Counted from the stretch's first letter, positions 8,954-18,126 are shown. The stretch is DNA of 64,000 nt from Arthrobacter jinronghuae (GCF_025244825.1 NZ_CP104263.1:1054001-1118000), one strand, 5' to 3'. Notes: a model not told the origin generated them from the sequence alone. Translations and numbers: made by a program.

Positions 8954-10324
8954 GTGGGAAAAGATAATATGTGGCGTCTATTGACTGTGAGCGTTGCAAT
9001 GCTGACGGTGATTCTCGCGGTAATGATTGTCCGAGCACCTGCGCTACCTTTGCTGCTAGTGGGTGCAGTTGTAGCTATATTAGTTTTCGGTGGGCGCCCG
9101 AGGCTTTCACTGGTTATTTGGATGGTTGCGGTCGCGTTTATCCCACACTGGGTTGGAATAAACCTAATCGGCTACATACCTATCGTTTCGGTGATCAGTG
9201 CGGCAATACTCGCTGCCAACCTGTTCAACGGCCAGTGGAAGAGCGGTAAGGGAGACCTTCCCATTCTTTTGTTGATCGTTATTGGGCTCATCGCGGTCGC
9301 CATTGGGAACTCGAGCCAAGGTGTTTGGTTCTCCATGATTTCACAGTGGTTACTCGCCTATCTGGTTGGCAAGGCCATCGTGTCCGCTGCCGGAATCGGA
9401 TTTTCCGTGAAGACCGTTGCGGCAGTATTTGGCTTGGTCGGTGTGCTATCCGTCGTTGAGTTTGCGTTTTCTTGGCATCCCTTCGTTGAGCTCGTGACGC
9501 CTATCCCGTCCTATGAGACGTGGGCGCCAATCCAGGTTCGTGGAGGGTTGGATCGCAGCGAGTGGTCTATGGGGCATTCGATTGCTTTGGGTGGAGTTCT
9601 TTCTGCTGCGGTTCCGTTTGCCCTTCGCTCTTCTCTGGGGAAGCTCTCGAAGCCTTTACTTCTCATAGCGATATTCGCAGGGATTGCCTGCACGTTCAGC
9701 CGGGCTGCCATTATTTCCGCGGTGCTGACCCTAGCGCTCTCGCTTCTCTTTATGCGAGGCGTCAAGCCAGCGTTGCGGTTCATGCTCCTAATAGTTATCG
9801 GCGCTGCTGGCTTTGTCGGCCTCATGATTCTCGTCCCGATCTTCGAACTGGCTAGCTTGGAAACTGCCGGGAGCAGCAGCTACCGGTTGCGCATGTTCGT
9901 TGAATTGATCCCAGAGCTCTCGGCGCTGGGCCGGTCCGATGTAGCATCCGTTGGTGCCGATGGGACCGTTTACTACGGCACGTTCCAATCCATCGACAGT
10001 GCGTTCCTCGCCGTGGCGCTCGGGTTCGGGTGGATTGCGGCGCTAGTAATGCTAGTGCCCTTCGTCATAATGAGTATTCGCACAGTTAGGCGAACTGCAA
10101 CAACAGGTGAGATCGCACTGGTCGGCCAACTTCCTATGCTCTTTACGGTTGCCCTAATTACCCAGTATCAGTTGGTCCTATGGTTCTTTGTCGGGATCGC
10201 GGTGGCAGAATTCAGAGTTCGGGCTAAGGCCGTTGATGGCGCTTCCAAAGACAGCAGCGGCTATCGGGCCAGGCTAGGCGTCACATACGCCAGTCCTGTG
10301 AGGGCCAGAGCGATCACGCGTTAG
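8954..10324 (+). CDS. Wzy-type polysaccharide polymerase / O-antigen ligase-like protein
   Basis: A 456-residue polytopic membrane protein with about ten to twelve hydrophobic helices and one larger outer loop between the motif region near residue 185 (WAPIQVRGGLDRSEWSMGHS) and the later helix carrying CTFSRAAII. An SR-containing helix after the big loop is typical of O-antigen ligase/Wzy proteins. Its presumed role is to polymerise flipped repeat units. GTG at 8954, close behind GGGAG, is taken as the start; ATG at 8969 is an alternative. Confidence 0.8.
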   Translation: MGKDNMWRLLTVSVAMLTVILAVMIVRAPALPLLLVGAVVAILVFGGRPRLSLVIWMVAVAFIPHWVGINLIGYIPIVSVISAAILAANLFNGQWKSGKGDLPILLLIVIGLIAVAIGNSSQGVWFSMISQWLLAYLVGKAIVSAAGIGFSVKTVAAVFGLVGVLSVVEFAFSWHPFVELVTPIPSYETWAPIQVRGGLDRSEWSMGHSIALGGVLSAAVPFALRSSLGKLSKPLLLIAIFAGIACTFSRAAIISAVLTLALSLLFMRGVKPALRFMLLIVIGAAGFVGLMILVPIFELASLETAGSSSYRLRMFVELIPELSALGRSDVASVGADGTVYYGTFQSIDSAFLAVALGFGWIAALVMLVPFVIMSIRTVRRTATTGEIALVGQLPMLFTVALITQYQLVLWFFVGIAVAEFRVRAKAVDGASKDSSGYRARLGVTYASPVRARAITR

Positions 10325-11033
10325 CAAGCCTGGAGGGGAGCTTCATCAGCGCTGCTAAATCCACGGCTGTCTCGGCTAAACTTCGCGGGGCAAAGTCAGG
10401 TGTAGCCCTCCTCACTGGGACGGCTATAGGGCGTATTCTGTCTGGAACTCCCCGCACGGAATACGCCCTAGGCAAGACTTCGTTTGGCTAAGAATTGGCT
10501 AGAGCCCCGGATCATGAGTGATTTGGAAAACCATGCTGGAACCGACAGATCCACACAACGATATCCTGCATCAGGAATGGGCTACGAAAGAAGCGACAAC
10601 GGGAGGCTTGCCCCGATGGGAGGGCGCTGCTGCTGGCTACGGAGCCGCAGCCGGGCTGCCACGTCGGACGTTCTTGGGAGATACGGGGGGGGGGGCTTGT
10701 ACGGCACTAACTGCGTCGGACTGGTTGCTGCCTTATCGGAGGTAGCCCGGTTTAAAGGCCATATACAGACATGGCCCCCATGATTGCCCAGCTATCTCCT
10801 GTCGCCCCGCTACAGAATTGGCGATTGTCATGGTCGTCTTACCGTTACCGCTGCCTTTGCCTCTGATGACGCAGTACCGCCTGGGACAGTGCTGAGCTTT
10901 TGTTTTTTGTCGGTTTGGTGCAGGTCCATGAGAAGGTAAGCGGGATACTGAGTGGTGCACGCAACGTAGTACTTTCAGCGCCCGACTGACGCTTGTGTTG
11001 CTCACAGCGAAGCGCACGATCTAAGATATCCCC
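10325..11033. other. 709-bp gene-poor gap with decayed coding remnants
   Basis: No intact gene can be supported. The first part holds a perfect stem-loop (10427-10470). A plus-strand frame from 10518 encodes a fragment RRTFLGDTGGGACTAL, which looks like a twin-arginine signal peptide, but it is embedded in mid-frame, ends soon after, and crosses a run of 10 G (10685-10694). The rest, up to the pyruvyl transferase start, has no recognisable content. Best read as debris from a lost gene. Confidence 0.5.
10427..10470. terminator. 12-bp stem-loop after the polymerase gene
   Basis: Perfect arms TAGGGCGTATTC (10427-10438) and GAATACGCCCTA (10459-10470) with a 20-base loop, about 100 bases past the polymerase stop. 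There is no T-run, so it may be a weak terminator, an mRNA-stabilising hairpin or a protein site. Confidence 0.4.
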
Positions 11034-12020
11034 ATGGGCCTTCAGGAAATTCAGGATACGACGCTAAATATACTGTCCACCTACCTACGCCCTGGCGAAC
11101 GTGTCGCGCTGGTTGACTTTCCCAATCATGGCAATTCCGGTGATTCCCTTATCTACTTGGGGGAGTTGATGTACTTGTCTCGACTGGGTGTGCACTTGGA
11201 TTATGTTGCCGATGCTTCCAGATATACCGTTGACGATCTCCGCAGGCGGGTCCCTGTAGGTCCGATATTGATCAATGGAGGCGGTAATTTCGGGGACCGC
11301 TGGAGCGTTATGCAGGAAATGCGTGAGCGAGTCATAGCAGATTTCCCGGATCGCCGGATTATCCAGCTCCCTCAAAGTATTGAATTCAGTGCCGGCCCCG
11401 CTCTGGAGCAAGCGCAGTCCATTCTTGGTAGGCACAGTAAATTGACTCTATTAATCCGAGATCATAGTGGTGTGCGACGGGCCAAAGAGCTATTTCCTTC
11501 AGCTACGGTCGAGTTCTGTCCAGACATGGCGTTCGGCTATGGAAGTATCGCTACGAAACGTGTTGCCCGGCATGAGGTCATGGTACTCAAGAGGCGAGAC
11601 TCGGAATCAGTTGAACCAGACATCTTCGTTGACCCTGATCAGCGTGAGGAAGACTGGGGACTTACTGGGTGGCGTAAAGTACTCGGAGCCGCCCTTAGGG
11701 CACCAGGAGCCTTCATGAAGAGGGTGCCGGTGTTGGCTAATTTTCTGTACCCGATTCAACGCAGGTGTTACGACGCACTGGCTCGGCTTCATGTCCTGAA
11801 TGCCATCAGGCTTCTGGCGACCGGGCGAGTAGTCGTTACGGATCGACTCCACGCAGCGGTTATTTCCGGACTGATGGGGAAGCCCGTGGTGGCATTGAAT
11901 AATGCCAACGGAAAAATCGGAGCGATATATTCCGATTACCTGTCCGAGATCCCCAGCGTTCACTATGTTGCCGGTATTGACGAAGCTAAGATAGCTGTAC
12001 GGAAACTCTTGGCCCAGTAG
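11034..12020 (+). CDS. Polysaccharide pyruvyl transferase family protein
   Basis: A 328-residue protein of the CsaB/GumL-like pyruvyl transferase family, which places ketal-linked pyruvate on sugars using phosphoenolpyruvate. Visible motifs are LINGGGNFGDRW (about residues 80-91), IIQLPQSIEFS (about 112-122) and the C-terminal DRLHAAVISGLMGKPVVALNN (about 265-285), all typical of the family. It stands alone after a decayed gap and a promoterless-looking stretch, but its role fits the neighbouring polymer genes: pyruvylation would add negative charge. Confidence 0.88.
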   Translation: MGLQEIQDTTLNILSTYLRPGERVALVDFPNHGNSGDSLIYLGELMYLSRLGVHLDYVADASRYTVDDLRRRVPVGPILINGGGNFGDRWSVMQEMRERVIADFPDRRIIQLPQSIEFSAGPALEQAQSILGRHSKLTLLIRDHSGVRRAKELFPSATVEFCPDMAFGYGSIATKRVARHEVMVLKRRDSESVEPDIFVDPDQREEDWGLTGWRKVLGAALRAPGAFMKRVPVLANFLYPIQRRCYDALARLHVLNAIRLLATGRVVVTDRLHAAVISGLMGKPVVALNNANGKIGAIYSDYLSEIPSVHYVAGIDEAKIAVRKLLAQ

Positions 12021-12350
12021 TCCCAAATGGCTCCGGCGAGCACGAAGAGGTAGCCCCCCGGATGGACGACTGTGTGATCGTTCCTGACGCGGTGCACCAA
12101 GCGCAGTCGCTTAGGCACGGCAGGTGCAACGCTAAAAGCCTCGACCGGGTCAAACGAAGCTTTCACGATCCAAATAATTTTTGGGTTGAGTCGCGCCGCT
12201 ATACGTCACAGCCGGCGGAAGACCACGCCAGGTTTTAGCCAGGGGGAGTCGATGGGACCATGCGCATTTTTTAACCAGCGTAAATTGATCGTCATCGCAG
12301 CATAGGTACCGCAAGTGTTTTGACTATAGTTTTGGGGTCTCGCTTTGTCG
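12021..12350. other. 330-bp intergenic gap
   Basis: Lies between the converging pyruvyl transferase and O-acetyltransferase genes. No convincing gene, hairpin with a T-run, or RNA was seen; the base composition is closer to the polysaccharide island than to the high-GC chromosome. Confidence 0.5.
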
Positions 12351-12803
12351 TTAGCTGACATTGGATGACGTCGGGGAGGGGTTGCTCGTTCGAGGGACAG
12401 CCCTTTCGCCACGCGTGATGCTGCTAGCTGGAACATCGCCAATAACCGTCGAGCCTGCCCCGATTATAGCGTTCTCACCTACGGTGAACGGCTGTTCCCG
12501 TCTGGGTATGATCTGTACTCCGGACCCGATGGTTACGTTGTTGCCGATGTGACTCATACCTTTGACGGTGCCAGCTATGGTTACACCGTGCGCGATACTT
12601 ACATTGTCGCCGATGGCGATGTTCGGGTGGATAACTACACCAAGTCCGCGATGCCAAAGCGAAACGTTCTCTCCCAGCTCAATTTCATAAGGAAGGACGG
12701 CGCGAAAAATAAAGTAATTAAAGGTCTTCAGGAGTTTCGCTGGAATTACCCAACCACGCCGGTAGCAGAGGGTTGACAGTTTCCAGAAAAGCTCAGGTTT
12801 CAT
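12351..12803 (-). CDS. Serine acetyltransferase-like hexapeptide O-acetyltransferase (WcaB-like)
   Basis: About 150 residues. A short helical N-terminus is followed by left-handed beta-helix hexapeptide repeats (HPNIAIGDNVSIAHGVTIAG, then IGNNVTIGSGVQI and VGENAIIGAGSTVIGDVPA). The H in SIAHGVTI is the catalytic-type His of the CysE/WcaB group. It is shorter than true CysE and sits at the edge of the polysaccharide island, so acetylation of a polymer sugar is more likely than cysteine synthesis. ATG at 12803 is preferred; a TTG at 12821 is possible. It is the only minus-strand gene of the island besides the kinase. Confidence 0.82.
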   Translation of the reverse strand: MKPELFWKLSTLCYRRGWVIPAKLLKTFNYFIFRAVLPYEIELGENVSLWHRGLGVVIHPNIAIGDNVSIAHGVTIAGTVKGMSHIGNNVTIGSGVQIIPRREQPFTVGENAIIGAGSTVIGDVPASSITRGERAVPRTSNPSPTSSNVS

Positions 12804-13045
12804 ACTGATAGCGTAGTCCAAACGGACCGCATGTGCTGACGGGTGCCGGACCGTGAATCTCTAGGGGTGGTCGTGTCAAGAAAGTCGTGCCGCTAATATA
12901 GGCTGACGGAAACTTGGATGTCGGGAGGCGCACGAAGGGGATTGGATTTGCGACTTTCGTCCTGAGTTCTACGAACCGCGCCGCAAATCAGTTGTCGCTT
13001 ATCGAGCAAATGATGGCCCGCATCCCGGGTTGCAGGTCTGTCTTA

Positions 13046-14734
13046 TCAGTCTTGTCTTGATCTTCGGGTCTCCAGCTGGATTTCGACCCGGAACGTGCTA
13101 CCGGCCCCCAGCTCCGAGCTGAAAGAAATCCGGCCGCCGTGGGCCTCCACTATCGATTTGGTGATCACCAGGCCTAAGCCGACCCCGGGAATGGCGGCCT
13201 TCTTGACCTGGCCGGTGCGGAAGAACTTGGTGAACACGTCCCGCTGGTCCGCCTCGCTCATGCCGATACCGGTGTCCTCCACCTCCAAAACCAGGTTCCC
13301 GTCCTCCTTCCGGGAGCGGACGGTGACCTTGCCGCCGTCGGGGGAGTACTTGATGGCGTTGGAGAGCAGGTTGTCCAGTACCTGCGAGATCCGGTCCGGA
13401 TCCACCGAGGCACGCAGCTCCGCTTCGCAGTCGCAGTCCAGGTCCACACCGATGGCGGTGGCGCGGGGCCGGGCGGAGTCCAGAGCAACGCGCACCAGTT
13501 CGGCGACATCGGTTTCGGAGCGCTGCAGGTGCATGGTTCCGGAGGCCGTGGTCAGCAGATCCGCCACCAGCAGCAGCAACCGCTCCGCGTTGCGCTGCGC
13601 CACCTCCAGGGCGTTCACGAGGTGCCCGGGAAGACGGGAGGTCTCTTCGTCGTCGACCACAAGGTCGAGGTAGCCAATGATCGAGGTCAGCGGGGTCCGC
13701 AGTTCGTGGGAGACACTGGAGACAAAGTCCTCCCGGGCGTTGAGTGCATTGACCATCTCCGTGACATCGCTGTAGGCCAGCACAGACCCGGCGAATTCTC
13801 CCTGTTCGTGCATGGCGCGGGCACAGACGGCGAGGGCGCGCTGCCGTTCCCCGGTTCCGACCCAGACAATGACGTCCGAAAATGATTCCTCGCGCATAGC
13901 CCGCTGCGAAGGCCTTTCCGCCGCAGATACGGGGGTGATCTGGTCCAGACCGTAAATCCGGGCGTCGCTGCCCGTGTCAGCTCCATCGGTGAGGCCGGCC
14001 AACGCATGGTTGATCCGCTGGCGGCTGTTCATCAGGATGGTCCGGCCTTCCGCGTCAACCGCCATCACGCCCACATCGACCGTTTCCAGCACGGCGTCCA
14101 GCAGCTGTGAGCGGCGGTGCGTTTCCCCCAGGCTGGCCTGCAGCTCGGACTCGATCGCCACAAGCCGTTTCTGCTGGGCCGTAGTATCCGATTCCATCGT
14201 CGAGATCACTACGCCGATACCCAGCATGACGAACGGGATCAGAAGGGGGGCCAGCAACTCGTCCAGGGCGGGGATGCCGCCTACCTGCGTGAACAGCGGA
14301 GCCCATAGCAGCAGTGTGGTGCAGACGTAACCGAGTATCCACGCCCTGCGCGGTGCCGCACCAGACCAGGCCATCCAGAAAACGGGGAAGACTGCGAGGA
14401 AACTCAGCCCGATCACCGAGTCGCGGCCCTCGTAATAGAGACCGCCCACAACGGCGAAGTCCAGCACGGGAATACACCAGTAAGCCAACGGTGAATACCG
14501 TTCCCACGGGACCACCACGCATGCCGCTGTCAAAGCGGCAAGAAGCACCGTCGCAAATCGAAAGCCGAGGCTGTCCAATACGGCCGGAGCCACCGCCGCA
14601 GTAATCACCAGCGCCACAACAACGGCAATCAGCAGCGGCAGTTGACTCACCAGCAGCCTCCGGCGAAGACTCAGTTCGTTGAACTGCAGTTTCATACCCG
14701 TCAGGGTGGCCACTTGGGCTTTGAGACTGGACAT
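13046..14734 (-). CDS. Membrane sensor histidine kinase (first of a paralogous pair)
   Basis: A 562-residue sensor kinase. About six N-terminal membrane helices (residues 30-190) lead through a coiled coil to a PAS-like segment (about 210-330), then a HisKA dimerisation domain with the phospho-acceptor His near residue 343 (SVSHELRTPLTSI), and a HATPase domain with N-box NLLSNAIKYSPDGG, G1 box DTGIGMS and G2 box GVGLGL. It is divergent from the response regulator at 14853 and shares length and architecture with the kinase at 15673. A good TATAAT lies upstream. The signal it senses is unknown. Confidence 0.93.
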   Translation of the reverse strand: MSSLKAQVATLTGMKLQFNELSLRRRLLVSQLPLLIAVVVALVITAAVAPAVLDSLGFRFATVLLAALTAACVVVPWERYSPLAYWCIPVLDFAVVGGLYYEGRDSVIGLSFLAVFPVFWMAWSGAAPRRAWILGYVCTTLLLWAPLFTQVGGIPALDELLAPLLIPFVMLGIGVVISTMESDTTAQQKRLVAIESELQASLGETHRRSQLLDAVLETVDVGVMAVDAEGRTILMNSRQRINHALAGLTDGADTGSDARIYGLDQITPVSAAERPSQRAMREESFSDVIVWVGTGERQRALAVCARAMHEQGEFAGSVLAYSDVTEMVNALNAREDFVSSVSHELRTPLTSIIGYLDLVVDDEETSRLPGHLVNALEVAQRNAERLLLLVADLLTTASGTMHLQRSETDVAELVRVALDSARPRATAIGVDLDCDCEAELRASVDPDRISQVLDNLLSNAIKYSPDGGKVTVRSRKEDGNLVLEVEDTGIGMSEADQRDVFTKFFRTGQVKKAAIPGVGLGLVITKSIVEAHGGRISFSSELGAGSTFRVEIQLETRRSRQD

Positions 14735-14772
14735 AAAAACGGAACCCCCGGATTCCCATAGTGGTACGTCAG

Positions 14773-14778
14773 ATTATA
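14773..14778 (-). promoter_or_regulatory. Likely -10 element (TATAAT) of the first kinase gene
   Basis: On the minus strand this reads TATAAT, 38 bases upstream of the kinase ATG and inside the 118-bp divergent region shared with the response regulator. No good -35 hexamer is visible at the usual spacing, so activation may be needed. Confidence 0.4.
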
Positions 14779-14852
14779 GGGGGGAAGCTGTAAGATACCG
14801 GGTAAGGGGAGCGGGGAATCAGAAGGTCTCGCAGGACAGGAAAAAATAGAAC

Positions 14853-15665
14853 ATGGAAATTCAACGTGTAGCCGTCATTATTGAGGACGATGCCGATATT
14901 CGCGATCTTCTTAACGCGGTTCTGCAGCAGTCAGGTTTTAAGGTTTATACCGCTCCGAACGGCTCCGAAGGAGTTGAAGCGGTTCGGCTGCACAATCCGA
15001 CAGTGGTCACGTTGGATCTGGGCCTTCCGGACATTGACGGGTTTGAGGTGATCCGGCAGCTGCGGCAGTTCAGCGATGCCTACATTGTGATGCTCACTGC
15101 CCGTGCCGAAGAGCTTGACACCCTCATGGGGCTTGAAGCAGGCGCGGATGATTACATCACCAAGCCCTTCCGGCCCCGGGAACTGCGGGCCCGGATTTCA
15201 GCCATGCTCCGCCGTCCCCGCGGGGAGTCTGCTGGCGACGCCGAGACGCCCGTTTCCATTGATGCTTCTTCATCCAGCGGCCAGGGAACCGGAGCCCCCG
15301 CGGTGCAGGCCGCGGCCCCGGCCCCCGCAGCTGCCGCAGGCACGCTTGCCCACAACGGTCTGACCCTGAACCCGGGTACGCGCACCACTGAAATCCACGG
15401 CAAGGGCGTAGAGCTCACCCGCACCGAGTTCGACCTGCTGCAGGCCCTCCTGGAGGGCGGCCGCCTGGTGCGAACCAAGACGGACCTGGTCCGGCGGCTG
15501 CGGGGCGAGGAATACGACACCGGATCCTTCATCAGTGACGCGGATGAGCGGACCGTGGAAGTGCACGTGGGTAACCTGCGCCGCAAACTAGGGGACGATT
15601 CGAAGGCTCCGCGCTGGCTCGAAACCGTACGCGGCGTCGGCTACCGTCTGGCTCCGCAGGCCTGA
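14853..15665 (+). CDS. OmpR/PhoB-family response regulator
   Basis: A 270-residue DNA-binding regulator. The receiver domain (about 5-118) has the acidic pocket IIEDDADIRD, the phospho-acceptor Asp in TLDLGLPDIDG, the Thr in MLTAR and the Lys in ITKPF. An unusually long Ala/Pro/Ser-rich linker (about 125-165) joins it to a winged-helix domain (about 168-268) ending WLETVRGVGYRL. It is divergent from one kinase and convergent with the other (8 bases between stops), so it is the obvious partner for both. Confidence 0.93.
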   Translation: MEIQRVAVIIEDDADIRDLLNAVLQQSGFKVYTAPNGSEGVEAVRLHNPTVVTLDLGLPDIDGFEVIRQLRQFSDAYIVMLTARAEELDTLMGLEAGADDYITKPFRPRELRARISAMLRRPRGESAGDAETPVSIDASSSSGQGTGAPAVQAAAPAPAAAAGTLAHNGLTLNPGTRTTEIHGKGVELTRTEFDLLQALLEGGRLVRTKTDLVRRLRGEEYDTGSFISDADERTVEVHVGNLRRKLGDDSKAPRWLETVRGVGYRLAPQA

Positions 15666-15672
15666 TCCGCCG

Positions 15673-17361
15673 CTAAACGCCCGCCGGCACGCCCGCGGGG
15701 AGTTCGACGGTAAAGCTGGTGCCGCGGCCCAGTGTGCTCTCCACCCGGATACTGCCCCCGTGCGCCTCGGCGATGTCCTTGCTGATGGCCATGCCGAGCC
15801 CGACGCCGGGGATGCCCGCCTGCCGAACGGTGCCGGTGCGGAAGAATTTCTCGAAGACATCATGCACGTCATCCGCGGACATACCCATGCCGGTATCTGC
15901 CACCCGGAACACCGCACGGTCCCCTTCGCGCCACGCGCTGACCGTGACCGTGCCGCCGTCGGGGGAGTATTTGACGGCGTTGGAAAGCAGGTTGTCCAGG
16001 ACCTGCGCAATACGGTGCGGGTCCGCGAACATCGGCAGCTCTGCCGGGGCATCGTTGACCAGGTCGACGCCGGCCTCCCTGGCCCTGGTCCCCGCAGCGC
16101 GGAGGCTGGTGCGGATGATCTCTGCCAGGCACATGGGCCGGGATTCCAGCTGGACCGTGCCCGAGGCTGCGGTGAGCAGGTCCGACACCAGGCGGAGCAG
16201 CCGCTCGCTGTTGCGCAGCGCCACCCGCAGTGAGCCTGGAATGGAGCCCTGCAAACCGGTCTCTTCTGCCTCGTCCAGCGCCAGATCCAGGTAACCCATG
16301 ATCGACGTCAGCGGGGTGCGCAGTTCGTGCGAGACGCTGGCCACGAAGTCGTCCTTTGCAGCCAGCGCACCAACCATGGCCGTGACATCCGCGAAAACAA
16401 TCACCGCACCGTTGAAGCCGCCGTCGTCGTTGCGCAGCACGGCCCCGGAGACGTTCATGGCCATCTGGCTGCCGGGCGGGCCCAGCCACAGCTGTAGGTC
16501 GCTGAAGTCTGCGCCGCGCAGGGCGCGGGCAACGGGACGCTGTTCGAGGGGTACGGGAGTGGTGCGGTCAACTGTGTAGAGGAACAGATCGCGTTCATGC
16601 GGGTGGACCGTGCCCGGGGGCAGCGCCCGTTCCTGCAGCATGCGCTGGCGGCGGTTCATATGCCGTGGCACGCCGTCCTCGTCCACCAGGAGGACACCGA
16701 CGTTGATGGCGTTCAGCACCCCGTCGAGTTGCCGGGATTGCCGCTTGCTCTCCGCCAGCGCGGCCTCGAGCAGCCGGTCCTTGTTCTCCAGCGTCTCGCG
16801 CTGGGAACGGATGTCTTCGCGCAGCACGGACACGGTGATCGCGACGCCCAGGCTCACCAGTGGAACGAGCAGAGGGGCGCTGAGATCCGCGCCGCTGACC
16901 GGACCGGACATGCCGAGGATGAACGGGTGCCATACGGACAGCAGGGGGCAGAAGAAGCTCAGGTACCGGGCGGCCGGCGGCGAGACGCGGGACCAGGACA
17001 TCCAGAACACGGGGAAAACGTGGAGCAGGCTCAGCCCGGTAAGAATGCCGGCACTGCCGTGCTGGAGTTGGGCGATAGCCACGAAGTCAAGCAGCGGGAT
17101 GATCCAGTAGGACGGATACCAGAACCGGTTCCAGGGAAGAGCAATGCACACGGCGGTGACAACGGCCAGCGTAACTAGGCCAGCAACGAATTCCCGCCGC
17201 TGGAAGACCTCCGGCAATTGCCAGGCGGCAACGGCGCAGATCAGCGCCACAACGACGACGAGCGGCGCCTGGCTCACGGCGGTCCGGTACCGCAGCGGAA
17301 GTTCATGGAATTGGGACGAAATGCCGAATAATTTCAGCGTCGACTGCGACAACCGCGACAC
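15673..17361 (-). CDS. Membrane sensor histidine kinase (second of a paralogous pair)
   Basis: A 562-residue sensor kinase built like the one at 13046: about six membrane helices (30-190), coiled coil, PAS-like segment (about 215-330), HisKA with the His near residue 344 (SVSHELRTPLTSIMGYLDL), and HATPase with NLLSNAVKYSPDGG, DTGMGMS and GVGLGM. The GTG start has a strong GAGGGG about 7 bases upstream. The degenerate Hpt gene lies 109 bases upstream on the same strand and may be co-transcribed. Confidence 0.93.
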   Translation of the reverse strand: MSRLSQSTLKLFGISSQFHELPLRYRTAVSQAPLVVVVALICAVAAWQLPEVFQRREFVAGLVTLAVVTAVCIALPWNRFWYPSYWIIPLLDFVAIAQLQHGSAGILTGLSLLHVFPVFWMSWSRVSPPAARYLSFFCPLLSVWHPFILGMSGPVSGADLSAPLLVPLVSLGVAITVSVLREDIRSQRETLENKDRLLEAALAESKRQSRQLDGVLNAINVGVLLVDEDGVPRHMNRRQRMLQERALPPGTVHPHERDLFLYTVDRTTPVPLEQRPVARALRGADFSDLQLWLGPPGSQMAMNVSGAVLRNDDGGFNGAVIVFADVTAMVGALAAKDDFVASVSHELRTPLTSIMGYLDLALDEAEETGLQGSIPGSLRVALRNSERLLRLVSDLLTAASGTVQLESRPMCLAEIIRTSLRAAGTRAREAGVDLVNDAPAELPMFADPHRIAQVLDNLLSNAVKYSPDGGTVTVSAWREGDRAVFRVADTGMGMSADDVHDVFEKFFRTGTVRQAGIPGVGLGMAISKDIAEAHGGSIRVESTLGRGTSFTVELPAGVPAGV

Positions 17362-17470
17362 GCGTTACCCCCTCGTAAAACACAACAGGGTCTAACGATA
17401 CCGGGGGTATGTCGCCTCCGTGACCGCGCTCACGGTGGAGCGCCGGCGGCCGGGATGGGAAGGCCGGGAC

Positions 17471-17845
17471 TTATGCCGCGGAAAAGAGGTCTGACTCGTT
17501 CAAATAGGCCATGGTTTCGGCACCGCAGGCGCGGACAGCAGTCACCATTTCGTCGAGTCCACGCACATCGCGGCGTGCTACGAGGTCCTGTGCCGCGGCG
17601 CCCAGGGCGGATAGCCGTTCGGCCCCGGCCATGTGGCTGGAAATCTTGATGCTGAGGACCACATCCATGGCGGCGTCGAAGTCCCGGCCCTGCACCGCCT
17701 GGTGAAGGCGGGTGAACCGGCCTTCCCACATGGAAGTGAAGTTGGAGACGAACCGGCGGCAGGATTCCACGCCGACCTGGTCGCTGAGTTCCCGCAGCCT
17801 GTCCATGGAGATCAGCCGCGCCTCGAGTTCTTCCTGAGGCGTCAT
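17471..17845 (-). CDS. Degenerate Hpt-domain protein lacking the phospho-acceptor His
   Basis: About 124 residues, all alpha-helical in appearance and spanning one histidine-phosphotransfer domain. Lining up its core VLSIKISSHMAGAERL with the Hpt consensus aHtLKGSsanlGAerL puts a Leu at the His position and Ile at the usual Gly; the GAERL end and spacing are kept. The ATG at 17845 is chosen because GGAG lies about 8 bases upstream and the domain starts soon after; longer upstream extensions are low-complexity. Lying just upstream of a kinase gene, it may bind a kinase or receiver without taking phosphate. The family call is by pattern only. Confidence 0.68.
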   Translation of the reverse strand: MTPQEELEARLISMDRLRELSDQVGVESCRRFVSNFTSMWEGRFTRLHQAVQGRDFDAAMDVVLSIKISSHMAGAERLSALGAAAQDLVARRDVRGLDEMVTAVRACGAETMAYLNESDLFSAA

Positions 17846-18126
17846 CAGCTGGCGCTCCGGCGGTGACGGGCAGCGGCGTTCTGCGTCCGCGGACCTGCCT
17901 GTGCAGCGGAGGGCGGGCTCGTTGGCCATACCGGTGGGGGCTGCGGGGGAGTGGGAGACAAACAAAATATCCTTCGGTGTGGGGTCGCCGTCGGGCGTTG
18001 GGAGCCTGATGGAAGCCAGCCGAATACTCCCGGCTGATGTCCCACGGTCTCACCCGAACCTCAGGAAAAGTTGCCTGCAACGCTCAAGATCGAGGCAATA
18101 TTGGAGGCCTGATTGCAGGCATGGCG

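Noticed and set aside
10733..11017. Minus-strand frame with a Walker A-like GSGNGKTT
   Set aside because: No Walker B or other kinase feature follows, the frame is short and lies in a decayed gap; chance is the simplest explanation.
11963..12166. 67-codon minus-strand frame overlapping the pyruvyl transferase end
   Set aside because: No ribosome site, no recognisable motif and it overlaps a secure gene.
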